Positions 19,937-27,822 of a DNA stretch of 33,261 nt are shown in pieces. Position 1 is the first letter of the stretch; each line of letters opens with the position of its first letter. Position numbers and translations under genes: made by a program. The stretch covers positions 1 through 33,261 of the forward strand of contig NZ_NFHD01000035.1 of the NCBI RefSeq assembly GCF_002159185.1. Reading direction: 5' to 3'. The notes below the pieces were generated by a model. The model was not told where the DNA came from and ran no database searches. It saw only the letters and a list, made by a program, of their open reading frames with translations. This DNA comes from Gemmiger sp. An87. Lineage in GTDB: Bacteria > Bacillota > Clostridia > Oscillospirales > Ruminococcaceae.

Positions 19937-21637
19937 ATGGCAAGAAAAAACAAATCCGCCGAGGCCGGCCAGCGCCTGGTGGCCTACTACCGGTACAGTG
20001 GCGGCAGCGGCCAGACTGAACAGAGTATAGAGGGACAGCGCCGGGATTGCATGGCGTGGGCAAAGGCCCACGGCCTGACAATCTGCCACGAATATATTGA
20101 CCGTCACATTTCCGGCAAAACAGACAACCGGGCTCAATTCCAGCGGATGATGCAGGACAGTGACAAGGGCGCCTTTGATTCCCTGATCTGCTGGAAAACG
20201 GACCGGCTTGCCCGCAACCGCTATGACAGTGCGATCTATAAAAGCCGGCTGCGTAAGAACGGGGTCAAGATATACTACGCCGCCGAAAGCAGCGTAGATG
20301 GCCCGGAAGGTATCATTCTGGAAGGGCTCATGGAAAGCCTCGCAGAGTATTACAGCGCCGAGCTCTCCCAAAAGCTGCGCCGAGGCATCCGCGAAAGCGC
20401 CCTAAAATGCAAGTGCCTGGGGGGATATCGCGCACTAGGCCTCACCTCCGACAAAGACCACAACTATGTGATTGACGAGAGCCAAGCCCCGGCCGTGCGC
20501 TATATCTTTGAGCAGTACGCCGCCGGGCGCACCGCCGCCGAGATCGTGGCCGACTTGAACGCCAAGGGCGTGCGCACGGCCACCGGTGGAACTTTCAACA
20601 AAAATAGCATCCTGCGTATTATCACCAACGAGCAATACATCGGGACCTATATCAGCCGTGCCCACAACGTCCGGGTGGAGGGCGCCATCCCCGCCATCAT
20701 TGACCGGGAACTGTGGGACAAAGCGCAGGCCATGGTCCAAAAAAACAAGGCGGGCCGGGGTGTAAAATCTAAGGCAGCGAACTATATGCTATCTGGCAAG
20801 CTGTATTGTCAGATATGCGGTGGTGCCATGAAGGGCATCTGTGGCACCGGAAAGCACGGTGACAAGCACTACTACTACGCCTGTTCCAACCATACTTCGC
20901 ACAGTTGCGACAAGCGGAATATTGAAAAGTCCTTTTTGGAGGACCTGATTGTTTCCGCCACGGCGGAGCACATCCTTGCCCCGGGAAAATTAGAGCAGAT
21001 CGCCGACCGTGTTGTGCAGGTGCAGGAGGCCGAGCAGCACATCATCAACCCTGAGAAGGAAATGCTTGAATCCGAACTGCTGGAATGCACCAAGAAACAA
21101 GACAATATCCTGCGCGCTATTGAGGACGGGACCGACAGTGCGCGTCTTTCCTCCCGACTGCGCGAATTGGAGGAGCAGGAGGCCGCTTTGCGCTATCGCA
21201 TGGAATCCATCGAGGAGCCACCGGCTGCCCCCATCTATTCCCGCGATCAACTGCTTTTCATGTTGGAGCAGTTCCGGCGCGCAGCGGATGAGCAGGACGA
21301 AATCTACAAGCAGCGATTGGTCAACACCTTCGTCCACGACATCTATCTTTCGGACGATTCAGCCTTTGTGCAATTTAACATATCCGCCCAGGAAAAAGAA
21401 AAAAGCACCACGCTCGAAAGCGTAGTGCTTAGTCTGAACGGCGGCGACCCCGACGGCGAAAACCCCGATAAATCAAGGCTTCCCGCCGGGTTCGACCGCG
21501 TTTCACTTGGTGGAGATGGCGGGAATCGAACCCGCGTCCGAAAAGAAGTCCACGAGAGTATCTCCGGGTGCAGTTTGTCTACAACATTTCCTTTGTGCCA
21601 GGCCGGCAAACAGGCCGACACATTGGTAGCTTCATGA
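19937..21637 (+). CDS. Large serine recombinase (integrase)
   Basis: 566 aa from ATG 19937 (ACAGGAGG upstream). Residues 10-160 are the resolvase catalytic domain: LVAYYRYSGGSGQTEQSIEG with nucleophile Ser21, and the following RLARNRYDS Arg pair. A recombinase domain with GTFNKNSILRIITNEQYIGT follows, then a zinc ribbon (CQICGGAMKGICG and YYYACSNHTSHSCDKR) and a long coiled coil (about 370-450). It would catalyse site-specific integration and excision. The last 43 codons are antisense to the 3' end of ssrA, so the attachment site lies inside its own gene. A minus-strand terminator for ssrA is also embedded at 21391-21430. Confidence 0.9.
   Translation: MARKNKSAEAGQRLVAYYRYSGGSGQTEQSIEGQRRDCMAWAKAHGLTICHEYIDRHISGKTDNRAQFQRMMQDSDKGAFDSLICWKTDRLARNRYDSAIYKSRLRKNGVKIYYAAESSVDGPEGIILEGLMESLAEYYSAELSQKLRRGIRESALKCKCLGGYRALGLTSDKDHNYVIDESQAPAVRYIFEQYAAGRTAAEIVADLNAKGVRTATGGTFNKNSILRIITNEQYIGTYISRAHNVRVEGAIPAIIDRELWDKAQAMVQKNKAGRGVKSKAANYMLSGKLYCQICGGAMKGICGTGKHGDKHYYYACSNHTSHSCDKRNIEKSFLEDLIVSATAEHILAPGKLEQIADRVVQVQEAEQHIINPEKEMLESELLECTKKQDNILRAIEDGTDSARLSSRLRELEEQEAALRYRMESIEEPPAAPIYSRDQLLFMLEQFRRAADEQDEIYKQRLVNTFVHDIYLSDDSAFVQFNISAQEKEKSTTLESVVLSLNGGDPDGENPDKSRLPAGFDRVSLGGDGGNRTRVRKEVHESISGCSLSTTFPLCQAGKQADTLVAS
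21391..21430 (-). terminator. tmRNA terminator inside the recombinase gene
   Basis: On the minus strand: AAGCACTACGCT, TTCG loop, AGCGTGGTGCTT, then TTTTCTTTTTCC. A 12-bp stem with one mismatch and a strong U-run, 78 bp after the 3' end of ssrA. The hairpin is at the same time recombinase codons (KEKSTTLESVVL). Confidence 0.75.
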
Positions 21638-21857
21638 GTTCATGGCCGCCCGCAAAGCTTAAGGTTGCTCACGTTCAGTACCTAATCGATGCCCTGGCCC
21701 TGTTCGGTACTAAGACAGGCAGGACAGCCGCCTATAATTAGGCAGCGACAGCTAATTTATTGTTGTTAGCTATTTTTTCGGAGGCGTTTAGAGTGTGGCC
21801 CCCATCCACTACCCGCTGCTCGCGCTTTCCTCTCCCCGTCGAAACCTTTACATCCCC
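21508..21857 (-). ncRNA. ssrA: tmRNA (ssrA)
   Basis: 350 nt. The 5' end GGGGATGTAAAGGTTTCGAC (from 21857) pairs with CATCTCC near the 3' end, which finishes CCACCA at 21508; the T-arm is CGCGGGTTCGATTCCCGC-like. The tag reading frame (21738-21770) encodes ANNNKLAVAA and a UAA stop, a typical proteolysis tag ending in Ala-Ala. It frees stalled ribosomes together with SmpB, encoded just upstream. The mobile element is integrated at its 3' end, which is restored by the attachment-site sequence. Confidence 0.93.
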
Positions 21858-21858
21858 A

Positions 21859-21880
21859 TAAAAGGGCGGAAATTCCGCCC
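21859..21880 (-). terminator. Hairpin between smpB and ssrA
   Basis: GGGCGGAA, one base, TTCCGCCC with TTTTAT on the minus strand. The U-run runs into the first bases of the tmRNA. It may be a partial terminator for smpB or a processing signal. Confidence 0.5.
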
Positions 21881-21912
21881 GGAAAGCGAATGTGCGCTTT
21901 TGGTTTGCGGCC

Positions 21913-22380
21913 TTACCGCCGCTGTGTTTTCATGGCCCGGTCAATGTCCCGCTGGGCGGCGCGCTGGGCCGCGGTGGCCCGCTTGTCGTACAGCTTTTTG
22001 CCCTTGCACAGGCCAAGCTCCAGCTTTACCCTGCCATGCTTGAAATAAAGCGAAAGCGGAATCAGGGTATAGCCCTGCAATTTGATCTCCTGCGCCAGCT
22101 TGCGGATCTCATTTTTATGAGCCAGCAGCCGCCGGGGCCGCAGCGGGTCCCGATTGAAGATATTGCCTTTTTCATAGGGGCTGATGTGCATTCCGTACAC
22201 GATCAGCTGCCCGTTCTCCACATCCACCCAGGAGTCCTTCATGTTCACCTGGCCCATGCGGAGACTTTTCACCTCGGTGCCCACCAGCTCGATGCCCGTT
22301 TCCAGGCTTTCCATGACGAAATACTCGTGCCGTGCCTGCCGGTTGGCGGCGATCTGTTTGGTTTTCACCTGCTCGGGCAT
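21913..22380 (-). CDS. smpB: SsrA-binding protein SmpB
   Basis: 155 aa, the family's usual length. The N-terminal oligonucleotide-binding barrel is complete: NRQARHEYFVMESLETGIEL, the highly conserved GTEVKSLRMGQVNMKDSW segment, and HISPYEKGN near residue 65. The C-terminal tail is Lys/Arg-rich (GKKLYDKRATAAQRAAQRDI) and becomes helical in the ribosome. It binds the tRNA-like end of tmRNA and delivers it to stalled ribosomes. Directly upstream of ssrA in the same orientation, as in many Firmicutes. Confidence 0.96.
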   Translation of the reverse strand: MPEQVKTKQIAANRQARHEYFVMESLETGIELVGTEVKSLRMGQVNMKDSWVDVENGQLIVYGMHISPYEKGNIFNRDPLRPRRLLAHKNEIRKLAQEIKLQGYTLIPLSLYFKHGRVKLELGLCKGKKLYDKRATAAQRAAQRDIDRAMKTQRR

Positions 22381-22458
22381 TTCGTCACCTCCTCTGGTGT
22401 GCGCCCTTGGTTTCTGTTTACAAAGTATAACCCGCTGCGGCCGGCTTTGTCAAGCCGG

Positions 22459-23058
22459 TCACAGCTCTCCCCGGCCGCTGAGCGCCTTATACAGAGTGGT
22501 CTCGTCGGCGTATTCCAGGCTGGAGCCCACCGGCAGGCCATAGGCCAGGCGGGTGGTCTTGATGCCCAGGGGCTTGATGAGCTTCGCCAGATACATGGCG
22601 GTGGCTTCGCCCTCCACGGTGGGGTTGGTGGCCATGATGACCTCCTTCACCTCGCCGTCATGCAGGCGGGCCAGCAGCTCCTTCACACAAAGCTGATCGG
22701 CGCCGATGCCATCCATGGGCGAAATCAAGCCGTGCAGCACGTGGTACAATCCATTGTACTCCCGGGTACGCTCGAAGGCGGTCACATCCCGGGGGCTTTC
22801 CACCACGCAGATCACCGAATGATCCCGCTTGGGCGAGGAACAGACCTTGCACAGGTCGTTCTCGGTGTAATCCTGGCAGATTTTGCACCGGTGCAGCTTG
22901 GTATGCGCCTCCTCAATGGCCTTGGCCAGCTCGGCCGCCTCGGCGGCGGGCATGCTCAGCACCTGATAGGCCATGCGGGTGGCGCCTTTGCGCCCGATGC
23001 CGGGGAATTTGGAAAACTGTTCCACCAGCCGCTCCAGCGGCGCGGCGTTGTATCCCAT
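22459..23058 (-). CDS. recR: Recombination protein RecR
   Basis: 199 aa, full length. The N-terminal HhH (LEQFSKFPGIGRKGATRMAY-like), the zinc finger CKICQDYTENDLCKVCSSPK (four Cys, 57-73) and the Toprim domain beginning VICVVESPRDVTAFE are all present; the C-terminal segment ends near GLPVGSSLEYADETTLYKAL. With RecF/RecO it loads RecA at gaps. It lies 12 bp after ebfC and is part of the dnaX-ebfC-recR operon. Confidence 0.96.
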   Translation of the reverse strand: MGYNAAPLERLVEQFSKFPGIGRKGATRMAYQVLSMPAAEAAELAKAIEEAHTKLHRCKICQDYTENDLCKVCSSPKRDHSVICVVESPRDVTAFERTREYNGLYHVLHGLISPMDGIGADQLCVKELLARLHDGEVKEVIMATNPTVEGEATAMYLAKLIKPLGIKTTRLAYGLPVGSSLEYADETTLYKALSGRGEL

Positions 23059-23070
23059 GCTGATCGCTCC

Positions 23071-23409
23071 TTACAGGCCGGGGAAGTTGGCGTTGCCGGT
23101 CAGCTCCTGCATGGCCTTGTCGGAGTCAGCGTCCACCACGCGAACAGCCTCGTTCACGGCAGCGGCCACCATATCCTCCAGCATCTCGATGTCGTCCTTG
23201 TCCACGATCTCAGGATTGATCTTGATGGAGGTGATCTCGTGCTTGCCGGTCATGGTGATCTGAACCATGCCGCCGCCAGCGGAAGCCTGGTACTCGGTGT
23301 TCTCCAGCTCCTCCTGCTTGGCCTTCATCTCTTCCTGCATCTTCTGGGCCTGGCGCATCAGGGCGTTCACGTCGGGCTTGCCAAAGCCCTGGGGCAGTCT
23401 TGCTTTCAT
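23071..23409 (-). CDS. ebfC: YbaB/EbfC nucleoid-associated protein
   Basis: 112 aa. MKARLPQGFGKPDVNALMRQ, then a coiled coil (AQKMQEEMKAKQEELENTEY) and the beta-rich GGGMVQITMTGKHEITSIKI core match the YbaB/EbfC family, which binds DNA as a dimer. The order dnaX-ebfC-recR is conserved across bacteria. Confidence 0.95.
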   Translation of the reverse strand: MKARLPQGFGKPDVNALMRQAQKMQEEMKAKQEELENTEYQASAGGGMVQITMTGKHEITSIKINPEIVDKDDIEMLEDMVAAAVNEAVRVVDADSDKAMQELTGNANFPGL

Positions 23410-23427
23410 GGTTGTTCTCTCCTTAGC

Positions 23428-25263
23428 TTATTTGTCATTGTAGACCACGTCGACCCCTTGGGCCGCGAGTTCTTTTAAAGTATCCTCCACCGTGTGAGAC
23501 ACACCGTTTGCCTTGGACTTGTCCACATAAGGGCCAATGCCGCAGCGCACGCCGGTCACCTCCTGGATGATCTGTTTCAAGATCTCCTGGGATTCCTTGT
23601 TCACGCGGATGAAGTCTCGGAAGGTTGGACCGCCTTCGATCAGCACCCGGCGGCCGTCGTACACGGCGCGGGACTTGTGAAGGTGGGAATAGAGCTGCCG
23701 GTCCCGGGTTTCCAGAAGGGCGACCACCTGGGGCCAGGGCTCAAAGGGCTGGGGCGGCTCGCCCTTGGCGGGGGCCGCAAGGCTCTGCCGCTTGGGCTGG
23801 GCCTGCTCCACCGGGGGCGGAACCTCCTTTTGCTGGATAGGCTCTGCCTCCCAGGGCAGGGGTTCCGGCTGTTGGGCCGCCGCAATGGGCGCGTCCGCCG
23901 GTTTTGCCATTTCCCGGGCCTCCTTTGCGCTCACAGGGGGCGCATCCAGCTCCCAGGGCGGAAGGTCCTGGCTCTGGGGCGCGGCACTTTGCGCTGCCGC
24001 CTTGGGGGCGGCTGCCGCCGGGGCCGAGGCTTCCGGCTGGCGCACCGCGAAGGGGGCGGGATCGGCGGCGGCAAAGGGTGCTGCCGCAAAGGGGGCCGCG
24101 CTCTGCTGGCCAAAGGCCGGGGCCTGCTGCTGGGCCGTTGCTGTCTGCACCGGGGCGGCCTGCACCGGCTGCTGGGCAGCCTGCGGTGTTTCGGTCAGAG
24201 CAAAGAGGGCCAACTCCAGCTCGATGCGCTGGTCGGTCCCCCGGCCCATCTTTTCCAGCGCGGAGCCCAGCAGGCGCACGGCCCGCACGCTCTCGCCCTG
24301 GCGGATGGTTTCGGCAGTTTGCAGATACTGGGCTTCCTCCTCCGGGGCCACCCCGCTGAGCAGGGCCTTGCCGCCGGGAAGCGCCGCCAGCATCAGGTTG
24401 CGGTAATGGGCGATCAGCTCCTCGCACAGGCGCTTCATGTCCACCGACTGCTGGCGCAGCTGGGCCACCTCGGCCAGAGCCTCGGTGGCGTTTTTGTTGT
24501 GCAGCGCCTCGCTGATCCGGAACAGGTAGCTGCGGTCGGTCACACCGGCCATCCGCCGCACCAGCTCCTCGTCGATCTGGGTGGAGACACCGGCGCAAGT
24601 GTCCAGGATGGACAGCGCGTCACGGAGCGCGCCGTCCGCCAGGCGGGCGATCAGCGCCGCCGCGCCCTCGGTCAGCTCCAGCTGCTCCTGGGCGGCCACG
24701 TAGCTCACCCGGGCGGCGATGTCCTCCGGCTTGATGCGGCCGAAGTCATACCGCTGGCAGCGGGACAGAATGGTGGCCGGCACCTTGTGAATTTCGGTGG
24801 TGGCCAGAATGAAGATCACATGACTGGGCGGCTCCTCCATGATTTTGAGCAGCGCGTTGAACGCCGCAATGGAAAGCATGTGCACCTCGTCGATGATATA
24901 TACTTTATAGGCACAGGCGCTGGGGGTATAGGCGGTCTCGTCCCGCAGGTCGCGGATGTTGTCCACGCCGTTGTTGGAGGCGGCGTCGATCTCCACCACG
25001 TCCAGGATGGAGCCGTCGTCGATGCCTTTGCAGATTTGGCAGACGCCGCAGGGGTCCGGGCTGGTCTTGTCCTGACAGTTCACCGCCTTGGCGAAGATCT
25101 TGGCGCAGGTGGTCTTGCCGGTGCCCCGGGTACCGGTGAACAGGTAGGCGTGGCCCACCCGGCCGGTGGCGATCTGGTTTTTCAGGGCCGACACAATGCC
25201 CTGCTGGCCCACCACGTCCTCGAAGGTGCGGGGCCGCCATTTGCGGTAAAGCGCCCGATACAT
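23428..25263 (-). CDS. dnaX: DNA polymerase III gamma/tau subunit
   Basis: 611 aa from ATG 25263 (GGAGGG upstream); the longer open frame reads through the SRP RNA and is rejected. Starts MYRALYRKWRPRTFEDVVGQ, the usual DnaX start. Walker A GTRGTGKTTCAKIFAKAVNC, a four-Cys zinc module (CGVCQICKG), Walker B VYIIDEVHMLS and the SRC motif ILSRCQRYDF complete the AAA+ clamp-loader domain (1-220). Domain III follows; residues about 380-530 are an Ala/Pro/Gln-rich linker, and the C-terminal 80 residues form the polymerase-binding tau part. It loads the sliding clamp and couples the replisome. Confidence 0.96.
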   Translation of the reverse strand: MYRALYRKWRPRTFEDVVGQQGIVSALKNQIATGRVGHAYLFTGTRGTGKTTCAKIFAKAVNCQDKTSPDPCGVCQICKGIDDGSILDVVEIDAASNNGVDNIRDLRDETAYTPSACAYKVYIIDEVHMLSIAAFNALLKIMEEPPSHVIFILATTEIHKVPATILSRCQRYDFGRIKPEDIAARVSYVAAQEQLELTEGAAALIARLADGALRDALSILDTCAGVSTQIDEELVRRMAGVTDRSYLFRISEALHNKNATEALAEVAQLRQQSVDMKRLCEELIAHYRNLMLAALPGGKALLSGVAPEEEAQYLQTAETIRQGESVRAVRLLGSALEKMGRGTDQRIELELALFALTETPQAAQQPVQAAPVQTATAQQQAPAFGQQSAAPFAAAPFAAADPAPFAVRQPEASAPAAAAPKAAAQSAAPQSQDLPPWELDAPPVSAKEAREMAKPADAPIAAAQQPEPLPWEAEPIQQKEVPPPVEQAQPKRQSLAAPAKGEPPQPFEPWPQVVALLETRDRQLYSHLHKSRAVYDGRRVLIEGGPTFRDFIRVNKESQEILKQIIQEVTGVRCGIGPYVDKSKANGVSHTVEDTLKELAAQGVDVVYNDK

Positions 25264-25285
25264 CCTGCCGTGCCCTCCTTTCTGC

Positions 25286-25324
25286 CGGTACAAAAAACGG
25301 ACAGGCCCGCAAGCGCCAATGCGC
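25286..25324 (-). terminator. Terminator-like hairpin after the SRP RNA
   Basis: On the minus strand CAGGCGCA pairs with TGCGGGCCTG (a two-base bulge), followed by TCCGTTTTTTG. It lies between the SRP RNA and dnaX and probably ends most of the SRP RNA transcript. Confidence 0.55.
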
Positions 25325-25331
25325 CTGCCTT

Positions 25332-25465
25332 TGCGCTGCTTGGCATACGGATGCAGGCTGCCTGCGGCGCACAGGGCAGACCACTTAATGCTGCTCGGTT
25401 CCCCGCCTGACATGGTTCATGGGGCCCCATCGCACAGGGCCCGCATCCGTATGCCGAACAGCGCA
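25332..25465 (-). ncRNA. ffs: Signal recognition particle RNA (small type)
   Basis: About 134 nt. The outer helix pairs GCGCTGTTCGGCATACGGAT with ATCCGTATGCCAAGCAGCGC. The apical domain holds the signature GAACCATGTCAGGCGGGGAA followed by CCGAGCAGCATTAAGTGG, that is the GTCAGG...GGAA tetraloop/asymmetric loop bound by Ffh. TATAAT-like sequence lies upstream on the minus strand near 25494-25500. It targets nascent membrane proteins together with Ffh and FtsY. SRP RNA directly upstream of dnaX is the common Firmicute arrangement. Confidence 0.88.
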
Positions 25466-25545
25466 CCGTTTTGGCTCTGTCCGAACAGTGCTATTATATA
25501 ATAAAACCACCATAAATGCAAGAGATTTTCTGTTGCATTTTCCCC

Positions 25546-25574
25546 TTGCCCTTTTGCGTGAATTCCGTTATAAT
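25546..25574 (+). promoter_or_regulatory. Promoter of the guanine deaminase gene
   Basis: TTGCCC (25546-25551), 17 bp, TATAAT (25569-25574). The leader before the ATG at 25637 is short (about 55 nt) and contains AAGGAG; no purine-riboswitch core could be recognised. Confidence 0.6.
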
Positions 25575-25636
25575 ATTCGGCGGCCGTTTTCTAAGATGTT
25601 ATTTTGCATATATAATGTAATTATAAGGAGTACTTC

Positions 25637-26905
25637 ATGAACAAGACCTCGTTTGCCCTGAAGGGCAATATCTTCTTCACCCCCGCTCCCGGCCAGCTGG
25701 CCATCTATCCCGAGAGTTATCTGGTATGTGTGGAACAGAAGGTGGCGGGCGTATTCGCCCAGCTGCCCGAGCAGTACAAGGACCTGCCCGTGGAGGACCA
25801 CAGCGGCAAGCTGATCCTGCCCGGCCTGGTGGATCTGCACGTGCACGCCAGCCAGTACGCCTACCGGGGCCTGGGCATGGACATGGAGCTGCTGCAGTGG
25901 CTGGAGGCCAACGCCTTTCCCGAAGAGAGCAAGTTCGCCGACCCGGAATATGCAGAGAAGGCTTACGGCATCTTCACCCAGCAGCTGCTGCACAGCGCCA
26001 CCACCCGCGCCTGCATCTTTGCCACCATTCACCGGCCCGCAACCCTCAAGCTGATGGAGCTGCTGGAGAAGGCCGGTCTGTGCTGCTACGTGGGCAAGGT
26101 GAACATGGACCGCAACAGCCCGGACATCCTGCGGGAAACCTGCGCGGAATCCCTGGCTGAGACCCGCCAGTGGCTGCTGGACAGCGCCGCCTTCACCAAG
26201 AGCAAACCCATGCTCACCCCCCGCTTCACCCCCAGCTGCACCGACGAGCTGATGGCCGGTCTGGGCAAGCTGCAGAAGGAGTTCGGCGTGCCCATGCAGT
26301 CGCACCTGTCGGAGAACCTTTCCGAGATCAAATGGGTAAGCGAGCTGTGCCCCGGCACCCGGTTCTACGGCGAGGCCTATGAGCAGTTTGGTCTGTTCGG
26401 CGGCGAGTGCCCCACCGTGATGGCCCACTGCGTATGGAGCGGCGCGGAAGAGCGTGCCCGCATGAAGGCCAACGGCGTGTTCATCGCCCACTGCCCCCAG
26501 TCCAACATGAACGTTTCCTCCGGCATTGCCCCCATCAAGAGCTACCTGCTGGAGGGCCAGAAGGTGGGCCTGGGCAGCGACGTGGCAGGCGGCGCGCATC
26601 TGTCCATCTTCCGTGCCATGACCGACGCCATCCAGTGCTCCAAGCTGCGCTGGCGTCTGGTGGACCAGAACACCCCCGCCCTGACCATGCCCGAGGTGCT
26701 GTATCTGGCCACCAAGGGCGGCGGCGCCTTCTTCGGCAAGGTGGGCAGCTTTGAGCCCGGCTACGAGTTCGACGCCATTGTGATGGACGATTCCACCCTG
26801 CCCACCACCCGGCTGTGCAGCCTGCCCGAGCGGCTGGAGCGGATGGTCTACCTGGGCGATGGCGCTCCCTGCGCCAAGTACGTGCAGGGCCAGCGGCTGT
26901 TCTGA
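25637..26905 (+). CDS. guaD: Guanine deaminase
   Basis: 422 aa, amidohydrolase family. LPGLVDLHVHASQYAYRGLG carries the first HxH zinc site and the HASQ/RG signature of guanine deaminases; PRFTPSC (residue about 193), QSHLSEN (near 218), MAHCVW (near 262) and GSDVAGG (near 314) supply the remaining metal and substrate residues. It converts guanine to xanthine and ammonia in purine salvage. The start at 25637 has AAGGAG upstream. Transcribed alone from its own promoter to the terminator at 26931. Confidence 0.93.
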   Translation: MNKTSFALKGNIFFTPAPGQLAIYPESYLVCVEQKVAGVFAQLPEQYKDLPVEDHSGKLILPGLVDLHVHASQYAYRGLGMDMELLQWLEANAFPEESKFADPEYAEKAYGIFTQQLLHSATTRACIFATIHRPATLKLMELLEKAGLCCYVGKVNMDRNSPDILRETCAESLAETRQWLLDSAAFTKSKPMLTPRFTPSCTDELMAGLGKLQKEFGVPMQSHLSENLSEIKWVSELCPGTRFYGEAYEQFGLFGGECPTVMAHCVWSGAEERARMKANGVFIAHCPQSNMNVSSGIAPIKSYLLEGQKVGLGSDVAGGAHLSIFRAMTDAIQCSKLRWRLVDQNTPALTMPEVLYLATKGGGAFFGKVGSFEPGYEFDAIVMDDSTLPTTRLCSLPERLERMVYLGDGAPCAKYVQGQRLF

Positions 26906-26924
26906 TTGTTCCGCATATGCTATA

Positions 26925-26978
26925 AACGCCGAGGGCGGCGCCGGAAACAAAACCGGCGCCGCCCTCTGGCGTTTTTTG
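26925..26978 (+). terminator. Strong intrinsic terminator of guanine deaminase
   Basis: GAGGGCGGCGCCGG (26931-26944), 8-base loop, CCGGCGCCGCCCTC (26953-26966), extended by AACGCC/GGCGTT and followed by GTTTTTTG. Confidence 0.92.
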
Positions 26979-27246
26979 TTATGGAAGGTTATGGAATCGG
27001 AGCGGATCAGACCCCGGCCCGCCGCAGAGCGGCATCCCCGGAAGCCGGTGGCTGATCTCTCGCAGTTAGCAATAACTAACCTTATGGTATTATCATACAG
27101 GATACCGTCATAACCGTCCATCAAATCCTTGCACGGGACTTTTGTAACCTTGGCCCATTCCCCTCTGTACCGCTTTGCCTCAAACAGCACAACCGGAGCT
27201 TTTTCGGCTCTGCGTCGAAAAAAGTAAAATTTTTTCAAATTGAGTA
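26979..27246. other. Gene-poor gap before the tRNA cassettes
   Basis: About 270 bp. The only open frame of note is on the minus strand from a TTG at 27238 (LKKFYFFRRRAEKAPVVLFE and onward); it has no good ribosome binding site and runs on antisense through guanine deaminase. It could be the remnant of a gene, but I cannot support a function. Nothing else is recognised here. Confidence 0.4.
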
Positions 27247-27275
27247 TTGACGATTGGCATAAGTCCTGCTATAAT
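27247..27275 (+). promoter_or_regulatory. tRNA-Ala cassette 1 promoter
   Basis: TTGACG, 17 bp, TATAAT, 33 bp upstream of the tRNA. The -10 region and the following 30 bp are almost identical to cassette 2. Confidence 0.88.
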
Positions 27276-27308
27276 AATCAAGCAGTCGCAAGACGGCAGC
27301 GAACATCT

Positions 27309-27384
<76 letters not shown>

Positions 27385-27386
27385 GA

Positions 27387-27416
27387 AGACCTGAAACTTC
27401 GGTTTCAGGTCTTTTT
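27387..27416 (+). terminator. tRNA-Ala cassette 1 terminator
   Basis: AGACCTGAAAC, TTCG, GTTTCAGGTCT followed by TTTTC. A second perfect 14-bp inverted repeat (TTTTCCACCATGAA/TTCATGGTGGAAAA, 27418-27450) follows at once. Confidence 0.92.
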
Positions 27417-27556
27417 CTTTTCCACCATGAATCCTCTTCATGGTGGAAAACCAATCCGGGGCAGCAGACATTCCACCGTGAAAAGGCTACCGTTTGTCCC
27501 TTTCTGAAGGGCCGTTCGCTTTTTTTCATTTTATTGAAAAAACTTTTCTTTTTCTG

Positions 27557-27585
27557 TTGACACGTCCCACATTTCCTGCTATAAT
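27557..27585 (+). promoter_or_regulatory. tRNA-Ala cassette 2 promoter
   Basis: TTGACA, 17 bp, TATAAT: a perfect consensus, slightly stronger than that of cassette 1 (TTGACG). Confidence 0.92.
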
Positions 27586-27618
27586 AATCAAGTAGTCGCA
27601 AAACGGCAGCAAATATCT

Positions 27619-27694
<76 letters not shown>

Positions 27695-27697
27695 GAA

Positions 27698-27735
27698 AGA
27701 CCTGAAACTTTGGTTTCAGGTCTTTTTCTTTTTTG
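27698..27735 (+). terminator. tRNA-Ala cassette 2 terminator
   Basis: AGACCTGAAAC, TTTG, GTTTCAGGTCT followed by TTTTCTTTTTTG. One base differs from cassette 1 in the loop (TTCG versus TTTG). Confidence 0.92.
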
Positions 27736-27763
27736 TTTTCAGACTCTTCCCCTTCTGCAACAG

Positions 27764-27808
27764 AAAAGCCCACCGGCGCGAATTTTCACCGGTGGGCTTT
27801 TGCTTTTT
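27764..27808. terminator. Terminator between tRNA cassettes and the lipoprotein gene
   Basis: AAAAGCCCACCGG (27764-27776), 12-base loop, CCGGTGGGCTTTT (27789-27801), flanked by A and T runs, so it can work for the minus-strand lipoprotein gene and block read-through from the plus strand. Confidence 0.85.
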
Positions 27809-27822
27809 TAATTCCGTTCTGC

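Noticed and set aside
1-21507. DGR reverse transcriptase and template repeat for the 11184 gene
   Set aside because: No RT-like gene and no A-rich near-copy of 11220-11294 were found on either strand within the window.
21892-23478. 528-aa open frame antisense to smpB, recR and ebfC
   Set aside because: It spans three conserved genes and their gaps on the other strand; it is a shadow of GC-rich coding sequence.
23494-25410. 638-aa open frame antisense to dnaX
   Set aside because: It mirrors a fully recognised dnaX gene, has low-complexity Gly/Arg/Leu composition typical of GC-rich antisense frames, and has no ribosome binding site.
25575-25636. Purine riboswitch before guanine deaminase
   Set aside because: The leader is only about 55 nt and the conserved three-way-junction core was not found.
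25568-27238. 556-aa minus-strand frame through guanine deaminase
   Set aside because: Most of it is antisense to guanine deaminase and the terminator. Only the first 80 codons lie in a gap, and they lack a good start.
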